DNA of 64,000 nt from Synechococcus sp. Cruz-7E5 (GCF_024345995.1 NZ_JAGQCE010000007.1:1-64000); one strand, 5' to 3'. Positions 36,649-46,139 are shown, numbered from the stretch's first letter. The notes: generated by a model from the letters alone, not told the origin. Numbers and translations are program-made.

Positions 36649-37431
36649 TCACGGCTGGGCCTTGATGCTGGGGATGGGCATCGGTGAAGGGGCAACCGGG
36701 GTAACAGGGGCCCCAGGCGCGACGGGAGCAGGAGGATTGGTTGCTGAAGCACCAACGACAGGCGGAATGGTTGCGGGAGCCTGACTGGAGGGAGTGGTGA
36801 AGGCTGGGGCCTGAGCCTCGGGTAAGGAGGTCTCCTGGCCGGGCCAGGTGTCCCGGTAGATGTAGACGTGGCCGAGGGCGCGGTTGCCGTAGTGGCGGCG
36901 CATGAGCTTCCAGCCCGGTTCGGGAACGAACTGCAGAAACCCATCGCTGTGACCCTGGGTGCGGGCCACCACCACCTCGGGACCCGCCTGGTTGCGGCCC
37001 GGTGCCGCCAGCAGGATGTTGTCGCTGCCCTGCCGCACCACGCTCAGCCTGTACACGGTGGCCAGATCGCTGCCGCCCACCCGCAGGGAGTAGCCGTTGG
37101 CATCCATGTAGCGGGAGCAGATTCCGGTGAAATCAAAGCTGCCCAGCAGGGGCTCCACCCGGGCCGGGGACGAGCCGCTGGTGGAAAAACAGGGGCGGCG
37201 ATCGCTCACCTGCTCGTAGATGTTCAGCTGGGCGCGCACACCATCACCGATCGGTGCCGCCACCAGCACGAACTTCGACTGATCCAGATCACGGGCACTG
37301 AAGAGAGCCCCCTGGGCCGCAACGGGTCCAACAGCCGCGAGGCCCAGCAACACCGGCAGGGACGGCACCAGCGAGCTGAGCGATCGCAGGAGGAGCGGCA
37401 ATGGCGCGACGCGCATCGGTGGACGAGACAA
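36649..37431 (-). CDS. DUF3747 secreted protein
   Basis: The 260-aa product has a long signal peptide (cleavage near VAAQG) and a mature domain starting LFSARDLDQSKFVLVAAPIG, the DUF3747 signature of cyanobacterial exported proteins, with NIYEQVSDRRPCF and a second Cys at GICSRYMDANGYSLRVGGSD. The last 75 residues are Pro/Ala/Thr-rich and disordered. It probably resides in the periplasm or cell envelope; function unknown. It precedes rpsU on the same strand and follows the def pair. Confidence 0.8.
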   Translation of the reverse strand: MSRPPMRVAPLPLLLRSLSSLVPSLPVLLGLAAVGPVAAQGALFSARDLDQSKFVLVAAPIGDGVRAQLNIYEQVSDRRPCFSTSGSSPARVEPLLGSFDFTGICSRYMDANGYSLRVGGSDLATVYRLSVVRQGSDNILLAAPGRNQAGPEVVVARTQGHSDGFLQFVPEPGWKLMRRHYGNRALGHVYIYRDTWPGQETSLPEAQAPAFTTPSSQAPATIPPVVGASATNPPAPVAPGAPVTPVAPSPMPIPSIKAQP

Positions 37432-37476
37432 GGTGAGCCCGATCGTAGAAGTGAGATCCAGCGACGCCAGGGGGGG

Positions 37477-37674
37477 TCAGCTGGCCTTGTTGAGACGAAT
37501 TGCGACCAGCAGGCTGATCACCGTGCCCGGCAGACAGGCCGCCAGGATCAGCCTGGTGGTGAGGACACCCAGGTCGGGGTCGCCGTAGGAGAGCTCGAAG
37601 ACGGAACCGGTGGCGGCGATGCCAAGCAGGCAGGCCAGTCCGAGAAAGACCCCGGCGAGGGGTTGCATCGGCAT
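37477..37674 (-). CDS. Small two-helix membrane protein (65 aa)
   Basis: The product has two hydrophobic helices, MPMQPLAGVFLGLACLLGIA and LILAACLPGTVISLLVAI, joined by a loop (ELSYGDPDLGVLTTR), and ends RLNKAS. I do not recognise a family, but the pattern and codon use look genuine. It begins seven bases after the def stop, so the two are probably co-transcribed. Confidence 0.6.
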   Translation of the reverse strand: MPMQPLAGVFLGLACLLGIAATGSVFELSYGDPDLGVLTTRLILAACLPGTVISLLVAIRLNKAS

Positions 37675-37680
37675 GGGGGA

Positions 37681-38286
37681 TCAGCGCTGGGAGTGGACAT
37701 CATCACGGCGGAACCCGTGATCCTTGAGCTCCTCGTTGAGGCTGAGCTCATCGCTGACCAGATCGACGAAAAGCACACCTTTGAGGTGGTCCATCTCGTG
37801 CAGGATGCAGCGGGCAAGCAGGCCATCGGCCTTGATGCGACGAGGACGGCCCTGCTCATCGCGATAACTCACCTCCGCCTCGCTCGGGCGCACCACAGAG
37901 AGGTACACGCCGGGGATGCTCAGACAGCCCTCCTCGTAGGTATTGAGCGCAGCGCTGGTGGAGTTGATTTCCGGGTTCACCAGCACCATCGGCGGCGTGG
38001 CCGCATTCTCCGGATCGAGGTCGATCACCAGAAGTTGCTTGTGAACGCCCACCTGGGGAGCGGCCAGGCCGATGCCGTGGGCGCTGTACATGCTGCGCAG
38101 CATGTCGCGGGCCAGTTCACGCACCGCTTCATCCACCTTGCTGATGCGCTTTGCGGGCTGGCGCAACACCTGATCACCGAGCTTGTGGATCGTCAGCGGT
38201 GGTGCATCCAGCACCTGCTTGGGAACCTGGACCGTGCGGCTGGTCTGCTCCGCCTGACGGGCCATCTTGGCGAAGCTGCTGGCCAA
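37681..38286 (-). CDS. def: Peptide deformylase
   Basis: A TTG at 38286 gives MASSFAKMARQAEQTSRT, which matches the N-terminus I expect for picocyanobacterial deformylases; the longer frame from 38616 would run into the divergent peptidase gene. The 201-aa enzyme removes the formyl group from nascent proteins. Motif 1 GIGLAAPQVGV, motif 2 EEGCLSIPG with the metal Cys, and motif 3 HEMDHLKGVLF with both metal His are intact. It diverges from the S9 peptidase across about 100 bases. Confidence 0.93.
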   Translation of the reverse strand: MASSFAKMARQAEQTSRTVQVPKQVLDAPPLTIHKLGDQVLRQPAKRISKVDEAVRELARDMLRSMYSAHGIGLAAPQVGVHKQLLVIDLDPENAATPPMVLVNPEINSTSAALNTYEEGCLSIPGVYLSVVRPSEAEVSYRDEQGRPRRIKADGLLARCILHEMDHLKGVLFVDLVSDELSLNEELKDHGFRRDDVHSQR

Positions 38287-38383
38287 AGCGTCACCTGAAA
38301 CTATGGGGTGATTGTAGGAGCCGCTGGTGGGGCACGGTTCAAGCCAGGGTTCAGACGCCAACCCGGGTCGCCCCCTGCCGGCA

Positions 38384-40294
38384 ATGGCTGTGGTGGGTCG
38401 CACACCCCGGATCAAGGAGCCCCAGCTGCACCGAGACCGGCTGTTCTGGCTGGAGCAACGCCCCGCCGAGCAGGGGCGAACCACCTTGATGCTGAGGCCC
38501 TCGCCGGAAGCGGCGGCCATCGAGCTCACCCCCGGCGAGTGGAACCTGCGCAGCCGCGTCCATGAGTACGGCGGCGGGGTGGTGGCCGTGGACCGAGGGA
38601 CCGCCGGAGCTGGCACTGGAGAGCTGGTGGTGGTGGTAAACGATCACGATCGCTGCCTCTGGCGGCTGGAGAGCGGCCAGCCGGGAAGGGAGCCCAGGCG
38701 GCTCACCGAGCCGGGGCAGCGGGCCTTCGCCGATGGGCTGATCGATGGACGGCGGAGGCGCTGGATCGGAGTGATGGAGGCCGGTGGGCTCGATCAGCTG
38801 GTGGCCGTGCCGCTGGAGGGGGGTGAACCGCAGCTGCTGCGCCAGGCCCTCGACTTCTGCGGCTATGCCGCGCTCAGCCCCGATGGCGCCCAGCTGGCCT
38901 GGGTGGAGTGGCAGCAGCCGCACATGCCCTGGGACCGCAGCCAGTTGTGGCTGGCGGACGTGGAGCCCGGGGGAGGACTGGGCCCTGCTCGCCTGGTCGC
39001 CGGCTCAGGCGCATCTGGGCAGCCGGAGGCCTGTTCGGTCTTCCAGCCCCTGTGGCTGCCGAACGGGGATCTGGTGGTGGCAAACGACCGGCATGGCTGG
39101 TGGAACCTCGAGCGGCTGGAGGCCGCTGGCTCGGGTCCATGGCAGCGGCTGTTGCCGATGGAGGCGGAGTTCGCCATGCCGCAGTGGGTGTACGGGATGC
39201 GCACCACCGTCTGTGATGGCCAGCAGCTGGTGGCTGCCGCCTGCGTGCAGGGCCGCTGGCAGCTGGGCCGCGTGCTGCTCAACGACCCAGGCCCAGGTGG
39301 CTCGAAGGATGGGCCCCTGGCGCGCTGGGAGCCGATCCCCTGTCCCTTCGATGATCTCGAGGCGCTCTGGGCCGATAACGGCCAGCTGGTGGCGGTGGCC
39401 GCCAACGGCAGCACCGAGGCTGGCCTGCTCAGCCTTGATCTGAAAAGCAACCGCTGGCGGCACCAGCCGGCCGCCGAGCTGACGGCTGTGCCCGCCGCGC
39501 GGGGCCAGGCAGCGGTTAGCGGCAGCCCGGCGGAGGCGCTCTGGTTCGAGGGCTACGGCGGCCGCCCCACCCATGCCTGGTATCACCCGCCCCAGGGGGG
39601 GGACCACGCCGACGCGCCACTGCTGGTGAAGGGTCACAGCGGACCCACGGGCATGGCCCACACCGGCCTCAACCCCGCGATCCAGTACTGGACCAGCCGG
39701 GGCTGGGGCGTGGTGGATGTGAACTACGGCGGCTCCACGGGTTTCGGGCGGGCCTATCGCGAACGGCTCGATGGGCTCTGGGGCGTGGTGGATGTGGCCG
39801 ACTGCGCGGCGGCGGCCCGCGCCCTGGTGGCGGCGGGCCGTGCCAGCTCAGAGCGGATCGCGATCGAGGGGGGGAGCGCCGGCGGATTCACAGTGCTGGC
39901 CGCCCTCTGCTTCAGCGATGGGTTCCGTGTGGGTGCCTGCCGCTACGCAGTGGCCGACCTCGCCGGCCTGGCCAGCAGCAGCCACCGCTTCGAGGCCCGC
40001 TACCTGGATGGTCTGGTGGGACCGTGGCCGGCGGAGCGGTCCACCTATGAGGCTCGCTCGCCCCTGCGCCATGCCGATCGGATCCGCTGCCCGGTGATCT
40101 TCTTTCAGGGACTCCAGGACCAGGTTGTGCCCCCGGAGCAGACCGAGCGGATCGTCGCGGCGCTCGCCGCCAACAGGATTCCGGTGGAGCTGCATCGATT
40201 TGCCGCTGAAGGGCATGGATTCCGCAGCGGCGCCGTGCAGATTGAGGTGTTGGAGTCCACGGAAGCCTTCTTCCGGAAACACCTCGCCCTCTGA
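38384..40294 (+). CDS. Prolyl-oligopeptidase-like S9 serine peptidase
   Basis: ATG 38384 (MAVVGRTPRIKEPQLHRDRL) gives 636 aa. The first 370 residues form a beta-propeller gate (LNWLEQR-type repeats, ALSPDGAQLAWVEW), followed by an alpha/beta-hydrolase domain. The catalytic triad is readable: Ser in EGGSAGGFTVLAAL, Asp in LQDQVVPPEQ, His in AEGHGFRSG. It likely trims short peptides in the cytosol, since no signal peptide is seen. The stop overlaps the gltS start (TGATG), linking the two. Confidence 0.87.
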   Translation: MAVVGRTPRIKEPQLHRDRLFWLEQRPAEQGRTTLMLRPSPEAAAIELTPGEWNLRSRVHEYGGGVVAVDRGTAGAGTGELVVVVNDHDRCLWRLESGQPGREPRRLTEPGQRAFADGLIDGRRRRWIGVMEAGGLDQLVAVPLEGGEPQLLRQALDFCGYAALSPDGAQLAWVEWQQPHMPWDRSQLWLADVEPGGGLGPARLVAGSGASGQPEACSVFQPLWLPNGDLVVANDRHGWWNLERLEAAGSGPWQRLLPMEAEFAMPQWVYGMRTTVCDGQQLVAAACVQGRWQLGRVLLNDPGPGGSKDGPLARWEPIPCPFDDLEALWADNGQLVAVAANGSTEAGLLSLDLKSNRWRHQPAAELTAVPAARGQAAVSGSPAEALWFEGYGGRPTHAWYHPPQGGDHADAPLLVKGHSGPTGMAHTGLNPAIQYWTSRGWGVVDVNYGGSTGFGRAYRERLDGLWGVVDVADCAAAARALVAAGRASSERIAIEGGSAGGFTVLAALCFSDGFRVGACRYAVADLAGLASSSHRFEARYLDGLVGPWPAERSTYEARSPLRHADRIRCPVIFFQGLQDQVVPPEQTERIVAALAANRIPVELHRFAAEGHGFRSGAVQIEVLESTEAFFRKHLAL

Positions 40295-41721
40295 TGCCCT
40301 ATCTACCCGCAAGCATCAGGATCCTGGTGGAGGCTGTCGAGACTCCCGCCGTGGCGCTGGTGGCGCTGGGCCTGGTGCTGGTGGTGGGCCGCAGCCTGGG
40401 CCACGTGCTGGGGCTGCGCCACTGGGGCATCCCCGAAGCGCTCCTGGCCGGAGTGCTGGGCCTGCTGGTGGCACCGGCTGGGCTGGTGCCCCTGCTCAGC
40501 CAACCAGTGATCGGAATCTGGGAGCAGCTGCCGATGGTGCTGCTCACCCTGGTGTTCGCCACGCTGTTGCTGGCCAAACCCCTACCCAGGCTGGCGGGGC
40601 TCTGGCGGCCGCTGTCAGCCCAGGTGCTGCTGGCCCTCACTCTTGCCTTCGGCCAGTACATGGTGGGAGGACTGGTGGTGCTGCTGGTGCTGCAGCCATG
40701 GCTGGGAGTCCATCCCCTCATGGCCTGCCTGATCGAAGTGGCCTACGAGGGGGGGCACGGCTCGGCTGCCGCGATGGGCGCCAGTTACGCCAGCCTGGGT
40801 TTCGAAGGCGGCGAGGCCCTGGGTCTGGCCATGGCCACAGTGGGATTGCTCATCTCCACGGTGGTGGGGGGGCTGGTGGTGCTGCTGGCCCGCAGCCGGG
40901 GCTGGTTGATGGGGGGCTCAACGATCGCCTCAGGAGTGACGCCCCCCCCCGAAGCAGAACCCGGTGCAAGCTCCGATCAGGGGGAGGCCGCTCCAGCCCA
41001 GGCCATGTTGCCGCTGCCACCACCGCCGGAGCTTAGATTTCCGGCCCTGGCCCTGAACCTGGCCCTGACGGGGATCGCCGTGGCGATCGGCGTGGTGGCT
41101 CTGGCCGGCTTGCGCCTGGTGGCCGACCACGTGGGCGGTGGACTGGCGCTGGTGGTCGATGTGTTTCCGGTGTTCCCCCTGGCCCTGGTGGGATCGCTGC
41201 TGGTGCGCTGGCTGCTGGAGCAATTCGGCAAGGACCACTGGGTCTCGACCCAGGTGCAGAACCGCCTGGCAACGGTGTCGGCTGATCTGCTGATCGCGGC
41301 GGCCACTGCCTGCCTGGATCTGTCCCTGCTGGCCCACGACTGGAAGTCGCTGACGGCCCTGGCCGTGGCAGGCCTGGCCTGGAATCTGGGGGTCGTGCTG
41401 CTGCTGGGTCCGCGGATCCTGCCCTCGGCCTGGTTCGAGCGGGGGATCCTCGAATTCGGCCAGGCCACCGGCGTGGCGGCCAGCGGCTTGCTGCTGCTGC
41501 GCATGGCTGATCCACTCGATCAGAGCGAGGCCTTGCAACCGTTTTCGATCAAGCAACTCCTGCTGCAACCGTTCGTGGCCGGCGGGTTGATCACCGTGGT
41601 GGCGCCGCTGGCGGTGAGCAGCTGGGGGCTGCCGGCCTGGACCGGACTCTGCCTTGTCCTGGTGCTGATCTGGGTTGGCCTGGGCCTGGGCCTGATTGCC
41701 AGCTCCCGAAGCGTCAGCTGA
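40294..41721 (+). CDS. gltS: Sodium/glutamate symporter GltS
   Basis: The 475-aa protein has about eleven hydrophobic helices in two halves. Family hallmarks are EVAYEGGHGSAAAMG in the first half and EFGQATGVAASGLLLLRMADP in the second, the two re-entrant Gly-rich loops. A Pro/Glu/Gln-rich linker of about 40 residues in the middle makes it longer than E. coli GltS (401 aa). It imports glutamate with sodium across the plasma membrane. One-base overlap with the S9 peptidase gene suggests coupling of peptide hydrolysis and glutamate uptake. Confidence 0.88.
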   Translation: MPYLPASIRILVEAVETPAVALVALGLVLVVGRSLGHVLGLRHWGIPEALLAGVLGLLVAPAGLVPLLSQPVIGIWEQLPMVLLTLVFATLLLAKPLPRLAGLWRPLSAQVLLALTLAFGQYMVGGLVVLLVLQPWLGVHPLMACLIEVAYEGGHGSAAAMGASYASLGFEGGEALGLAMATVGLLISTVVGGLVVLLARSRGWLMGGSTIASGVTPPPEAEPGASSDQGEAAPAQAMLPLPPPPELRFPALALNLALTGIAVAIGVVALAGLRLVADHVGGGLALVVDVFPVFPLALVGSLLVRWLLEQFGKDHWVSTQVQNRLATVSADLLIAAATACLDLSLLAHDWKSLTALAVAGLAWNLGVVLLLGPRILPSAWFERGILEFGQATGVAASGLLLLRMADPLDQSEALQPFSIKQLLLQPFVAGGLITVVAPLAVSSWGLPAWTGLCLVLVLIWVGLGLGLIASSRSVS

Positions 41722-41739
41722 GGCTTTGACCGCATCATC

Positions 41740-43821
41740 TCAGCGCACCATCGCCGCCACGTTGCCCCCATCGACGGTGAGCACCGCGCCTGTGGTCCGC
41801 TCCAGCAGGGCCAGGGCCACGAAGGCCTCGGCCACATCGCTGGCCCGCACCTCTTCGCCCAGCAGGTTTCCGGCCATGTAGGCCTCCTCGCTGACGCCCC
41901 GGGCAGCGGATCGCTGCTGGATCATGACCTCATCCAGCAGGCCGGAGCGGATGCGATCGGCATTGATGGCATTGGCACGCACCCCTTCGCTGCCACCCTC
42001 AAGGGCGTACTGGCGCATCAGGGCCAGCAGGGCCGCCTTGGCGATGCCGTAGGCGCCGAAGCCGGGACCGGGGTTGAGCGCCTGCTTGCTGACATTGAAG
42101 AGCAGCTGACCACCCATACCCTGGGCCCGGAAGATGGCCATCGCCGCCTGGGCGACGCTCTGGTGGGCGAAGAGGTTGAGCTCGAAGCTGGCGCGCAGGT
42201 CGGCGTCGCTGAGCTCGGCGATGGCACCACTCCAGGCGGCACCGGCATTGCTGACCACGATGTCGAGGCCACCGAAGTGGGCCGCGACCGCCGCCAGTGC
42301 CTGACGCACCGCCTGGGGATCGGTGAGATCACAGGCCAGACCAAGGGCGCGGCGCCCGCAGGCGGCGGCCACCGCCTGCGCCTGCTCCCCCTGGCGATCC
42401 AGCACCGCCACATCGGCGCCGCGCTGGGCGAAGGCGCGGGCGGTGGCCCCGCCGATGGCGCCGGCGCCCCCGGTCACCAGCACCACCCGGCGGGCCAGAG
42501 GAAGCTCCCTGGCCTTGCCGAGCTTGGCCTGCTCCAGGCTCCAGTACTCCATGTCGAAGGTGTCGTCCTCGCCGACGGGCTGGAAGCGGCCGAGCGCCTC
42601 CGCCGCCAGCAGGGTGCGGGCCCAGGCTTCGGCGATGTCGGCGGTGACGGCGGCCTCCTGGGCGGAGCGGCCCAGGCCCACCAGGCCCAGACCCGGCAGC
42701 GCCAGCACCCGCGGCAGCGGATCCAGCGGCGTGCGGCCGCCGCCGACCCGCTGGTTCTGGCGGGCCACATACGACTTGTAGTCAGCGATGAATGCGTCGA
42801 GCGCCGAGGCCGCGGCCGCCGTCCAGCCGGCCAGATCGTCGCAGGCGGCCGGCAGCACCAGGGGCTGGGCCTTGGTGCGGATCACATGGTCGGGGGTGGC
42901 CACGCCGCGGCTGGCCCACCCATGCAGGCGCTGATCGTTGACCACCGCCAGGGCGGGTTCTGAAGCGCGGAGATCAAGCAACCAGCGAAGGGGAGCAGCA
43001 TTGGCCTCGGCGGCCCGGCTGAGCAAGCCGCGCAGCACCGGCAGCACAGCCGCCGCGGGAATGGGGGGCTTCGGCATGGCTATCGGCTGGGCCTGGGCGC
43101 TCACCCGGGCCAGGCGCGCCTCGGCCTCCCCCACCAGGGCCAGCATCCGCCCGTAGCTCTGCTCCGCCGTGGCGCCGAAGGAGAAGAGCCCATGCTGCAG
43201 CAGCACCATGCCCTCCAGCTCCACCCCGGCGGCCCTGGCCCGCTGCTCGGCCGCCTCGTAAGCCTCAGCCGCCGCCAGGGCCAGGGCGAAGCCGGGCATC
43301 ACATAGGGAACGAGGGCAACGCGATCGCCGTAGACCTCTCGGCAGAGGGCTGCGGCATCAGGCTGATCGGCCAGGGCCAGCAGGGCGATCGAGTGGGTGT
43401 GATCGACGAACTTGTGGGGCAGGAACGCGTGGAGGAGGGCCTCCACCGAAGGGTTGGGGGCGGCGGGATCGATCAGGTTGCGGCGCTGGGCGGCCACCAT
43501 GTCCTCGTCGCTGAGGCGCTCGAGAACCCGCAGGCCCTGCAGGGGCTCCAGGCGCACGGCCGGGTGGCCCGGGGGCTCGATGGTGGCCAGGTCCCAGCCG
43601 CTGCCCTTGACACACAGCACCGGGATGGTCTCCCCCAGCAGTCCGGTGACCGTGGTTTTCACCGAGGTGTTGCCACCACCATGCAGCACCAGATCTGGGT
43701 CGGCGCCAAGCAGGCGGGCGCTGTAGGTGCGCAGGGCCAGGTCTGCGCTGACGCCCTCGGCGCTGTAGCGGGCCACGGCGGCCTCGGCCTCAGCCTGCGA
43801 CCAGCGGTTCTGACTCGGCAT
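41740..43821 (-). CDS. Bifunctional class II aldolase / short-chain dehydrogenase
   Basis: The 693-aa fusion has an N-terminal class II aldolase/adducin domain (GGGNTSVKTTV, VKGSGWDLATIEPPG, metal histidines in LHAFLPHKFVDHTHS) and a C-terminal SDR domain (VLVTGGAGAIGGATARAFAQ, active site YGIAK, SNAGAAWSG). Size and order match RhaEW-type rhamnulose-phosphate aldolase/lactaldehyde dehydrogenases. No rhamnose isomerase or kinase is nearby, but mtnA lies 1.2 kb away, so a role in a DHAP-shunt-like salvage is an alternative. Substrate unproven. Confidence 0.87.
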   Translation of the reverse strand: MPSQNRWSQAEAEAAVARYSAEGVSADLALRTYSARLLGADPDLVLHGGGNTSVKTTVTGLLGETIPVLCVKGSGWDLATIEPPGHPAVRLEPLQGLRVLERLSDEDMVAAQRRNLIDPAAPNPSVEALLHAFLPHKFVDHTHSIALLALADQPDAAALCREVYGDRVALVPYVMPGFALALAAAEAYEAAEQRARAAGVELEGMVLLQHGLFSFGATAEQSYGRMLALVGEAEARLARVSAQAQPIAMPKPPIPAAAVLPVLRGLLSRAAEANAAPLRWLLDLRASEPALAVVNDQRLHGWASRGVATPDHVIRTKAQPLVLPAACDDLAGWTAAAASALDAFIADYKSYVARQNQRVGGGRTPLDPLPRVLALPGLGLVGLGRSAQEAAVTADIAEAWARTLLAAEALGRFQPVGEDDTFDMEYWSLEQAKLGKARELPLARRVVLVTGGAGAIGGATARAFAQRGADVAVLDRQGEQAQAVAAACGRRALGLACDLTDPQAVRQALAAVAAHFGGLDIVVSNAGAAWSGAIAELSDADLRASFELNLFAHQSVAQAAMAIFRAQGMGGQLLFNVSKQALNPGPGFGAYGIAKAALLALMRQYALEGGSEGVRANAINADRIRSGLLDEVMIQQRSAARGVSEEAYMAGNLLGEEVRASDVAEAFVALALLERTTGAVLTVDGGNVAAMVR

Positions 43822-43895
43822 CAGGCGGAGTGGCGGCGAATGGCCAGGAGGCTAGGGAAGGGCGCAGCGGCTCAACCATGCCAGCATCAGATTGA

Positions 43896-45020
43896 TTGAG
43901 GCCTGCAGCAGCAACCGCGGCGATGGGGCGATCCAGCAGGTCCAGGCGGCGCCGCGAGGCACGCACGGTTGGCAGCAGCACCAAGGCCGGGCTGTCGCCG
44001 GGAACCATGGTGTTCGTGGGCGAGCGCAAGTGCGCGCGCTCGCGGGTCGACATCATCGATTACAACGTCGAGCAGGTGAGTGAAGCCCAGGACGTGGAGG
44101 TGGACCAGTGCTTCCAGCTGGCCCTCGCTGACAACAGCGTGACCTGGATCAACGTCAACGGCATCCACGATGTGGCCTTGATCGAAAGTCTCGGCCAACA
44201 CTTCGGCCTGCACCCGATGACGCTGGAAGACCTTGTGAACACGACCCAGCGCCCCAAGGTGGAGGAGTTCGGGCACTACCTCCTGATTGTGATGAAGATG
44301 ATGGAGTTCGATCGCAGCAACTCGGCAATCAGCATCGAACATGTGAGCCTGATCCTGGGCGATAACGTGGTGCTCTCCTTCCTGGAGGATGAGGGGGATG
44401 TCTTCAATTCCCTGCGTCAGCGGCTGCGAACAGGGATGGGGCGCATCCGGCACATGAAGGCCGACTACCTCGCCTACGCGCTGATGGACGCGGTGGTGGA
44501 CCACTACTTCCAGGCGATCGAGCAGATCGGTGATCGCATCGAGGAAATCGACGACAAGATCCTCGAAGATCCAAGCCCGGACGACATCCAGGACATTCAC
44601 TACCTCAAGCGCGACGTGCTGACCCTGCGCAAGGCGGCCTGGCCCTGCCGCGAAGTGATCAGCGCGATCGAAAAGGGTGAGTCGCCTGTGCTCACTGCCA
44701 GCACCAAGGTGTACTGGCGCGATCTCTACGACCACACCATCCAGGTGATCGACATGGTGGAGACCTACCGCGACATCCTCGGCGGCATGCACGACACCTA
44801 TCTCTCAAGCCTGAGCAACCGCATGAATGAGGTGATGAAGACCCTCACGATCATTTCCTCGATCTTCATCCCGCTCACTTTCATCGCCGGGGTTTATGGC
44901 ATGAATTTCGAGCACATGCCGGAACTGCGCTGGCGCCTGGGCTACCAGGGCGCTCTGGCCTTGATGTCCCTGATTGGCGTGAGCCTAGTGATCTACTTCC
45001 GCCGCAAGCGATGGCTCTGA
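43896..45020 (+). CDS. corA: CorA family magnesium/cobalt transporter
   Basis: The 374-aa protein has a basic N-terminus, a large cytosolic alpha/beta domain (VTWINVNGIHDVALIESLGQ, HPMTLEDLVNTTQRPK), a long helix and two C-terminal membrane helices. The pore signature YGMNFEHMPEL lies between them. It forms a pentameric Mg2+ (possibly Co2+/Ni2+) channel in the plasma membrane. The start could also be the ATG at 44007, but residues before it (SSTKAGLSPGT) resemble other CorA proteins. Its last 36 bases overlap the end of the converging mtnA gene. Confidence 0.92.
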   Translation: MRPAAATAAMGRSSRSRRRREARTVGSSTKAGLSPGTMVFVGERKCARSRVDIIDYNVEQVSEAQDVEVDQCFQLALADNSVTWINVNGIHDVALIESLGQHFGLHPMTLEDLVNTTQRPKVEEFGHYLLIVMKMMEFDRSNSAISIEHVSLILGDNVVLSFLEDEGDVFNSLRQRLRTGMGRIRHMKADYLAYALMDAVVDHYFQAIEQIGDRIEEIDDKILEDPSPDDIQDIHYLKRDVLTLRKAAWPCREVISAIEKGESPVLTASTKVYWRDLYDHTIQVIDMVETYRDILGGMHDTYLSSLSNRMNEVMKTLTIISSIFIPLTFIAGVYGMNFEHMPELRWRLGYQGALALMSLIGVSLVIYFRRKRWL

Positions 45021-46139
45021 GCACTCCGGAGCCTGCCCGTAGAGGCCCAGCAGGCCGGCTTCGCTGGCTGGTGCCACGCCACGCTCGGTGATCAGGGCCG
45101 AGACCAGCCGCGCCGGGGTGACATCGAAGGCGGGGTTGAAGCCCTCGCTGCCCTGAGGCGGGAGCTGGACCGTGACGAGCTCACCTGCGGACGATCCAAC
45201 TGAGGACAGCCCCTGGATGTGGGTCACCTCCTCGGAGGAGCGGGCCTCGATCGGGATCTCGGCCACGCCATCGGCGAGGGTCCAGTCGATGGTGGAGGCG
45301 GGCAGGGCCACGTAGAAGGGCACGCCGTTATCGAAGGCAGCGAGGGCCTTGAGGTAGGTGCCGATCTTGTTGCAGACATCCCCCGTGCGGGTGGTGCGGT
45401 CGGTGCCCACGATCACCGCATCCACGAGTCCGTGCTGCATCAGGTGGCCGCCGGCGTTGTCAACGATCACGGTGTGGGGAACCCCCTCGCGGCCGAGTTC
45501 GAAGGCCGTGAGGTTGGCTCCCTGGTTGCGGGGGCGCGTTTCATCCACCCACACATGGATGGCCAGGCCGGCCCTGTGGGCCTTGTAGATCGGTGCCAGG
45601 GCGGTGCCCCAGTCGACGGTGGCCAACCAGCCGGCGTTGCAGTGGGTGAGCACTCTGAAAGGCTCCTGCTGCCGCTCGGGAGGCCGCACCGCCGCCAGCT
45701 GCTGGAAGAGCGCCAGACCGTGATCCCCGATCGCCTCGCACATGGCCACGTCGGCGTCGGCGATGGCGGCTGCCTCCAGCGCAGCGGCTGCGGCCCGCTC
45801 GGCCGGGGGCAGCGGCGCCACCCGATCGCGCACCCGCTCCAGCGCCCAGCGCAGGTTGATGGCGGTGGGGCGGGTGGCGTTGAGCTGCTCAAAGGCGGCA
45901 GCGAGCGAGGCATCACCTGGATCAGCCTGCAGGGCCAGCATCAGCCCATAGGCGCCGGTGACACCGATCAGGGGGGCGCCGCGGACCACCATGGTGGAAA
46001 TCGCTTCGGCGGCCTGATCGAGCGTGGCGAGCGAGCGCGTGCTGAAGCGGTGGGGCAGCTGGGTCTGATCGATCACCCCCACCGAGCGGCCACCCTGCTC
46101 CAGCCAGATCGTGCGCCAGGCCTTGCCGTCGATGTTCAT
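44985..46139 (-). CDS. mtnA: S-methyl-5-thioribose-1-phosphate isomerase
   Basis: ATG 46139 (MNIDGKAWRTIWLEQGGRSV) gives 384 aa, matching the family N-terminus; the longer frame is not protein-like. MtnA converts methylthioribose-1-P to methylthioribulose-1-P in methionine salvage. Motifs: STMVVRGAPLIGVTGAYGL, catalytic Cys in LTHCNAG, ETRPRNQGANLTAFEL, and the catalytic Asp in VGTDRTTRTGDVCNKIGTY. Later salvage genes (mtnB, C, D) are not in the window. It overlaps corA by 36 bases. Confidence 0.94.
   Translation of the reverse strand: MNIDGKAWRTIWLEQGGRSVGVIDQTQLPHRFSTRSLATLDQAAEAISTMVVRGAPLIGVTGAYGLMLALQADPGDASLAAAFEQLNATRPTAINLRWALERVRDRVAPLPPAERAAAAALEAAAIADADVAMCEAIGDHGLALFQQLAAVRPPERQQEPFRVLTHCNAGWLATVDWGTALAPIYKAHRAGLAIHVWVDETRPRNQGANLTAFELGREGVPHTVIVDNAGGHLMQHGLVDAVIVGTDRTTRTGDVCNKIGTYLKALAAFDNGVPFYVALPASTIDWTLADGVAEIPIEARSSEEVTHIQGLSSVGSSAGELVTVQLPPQGSEGFNPAFDVTPARLVSALITERGVAPASEAGLLGLYGQAPECSEPSLAAEVDH

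Noticed and set aside
36868-38298. 476-codon frame opposite the DUF3747 and def genes
   Set aside because: Spans three real genes on the other strand and has no recognisable domain.
38327-38383. Longer start for the S9 peptidase and for def (to 38616)
   Set aside because: The extensions overlap each other head to head and do not resemble the families; the shorter starts match expected N-termini.
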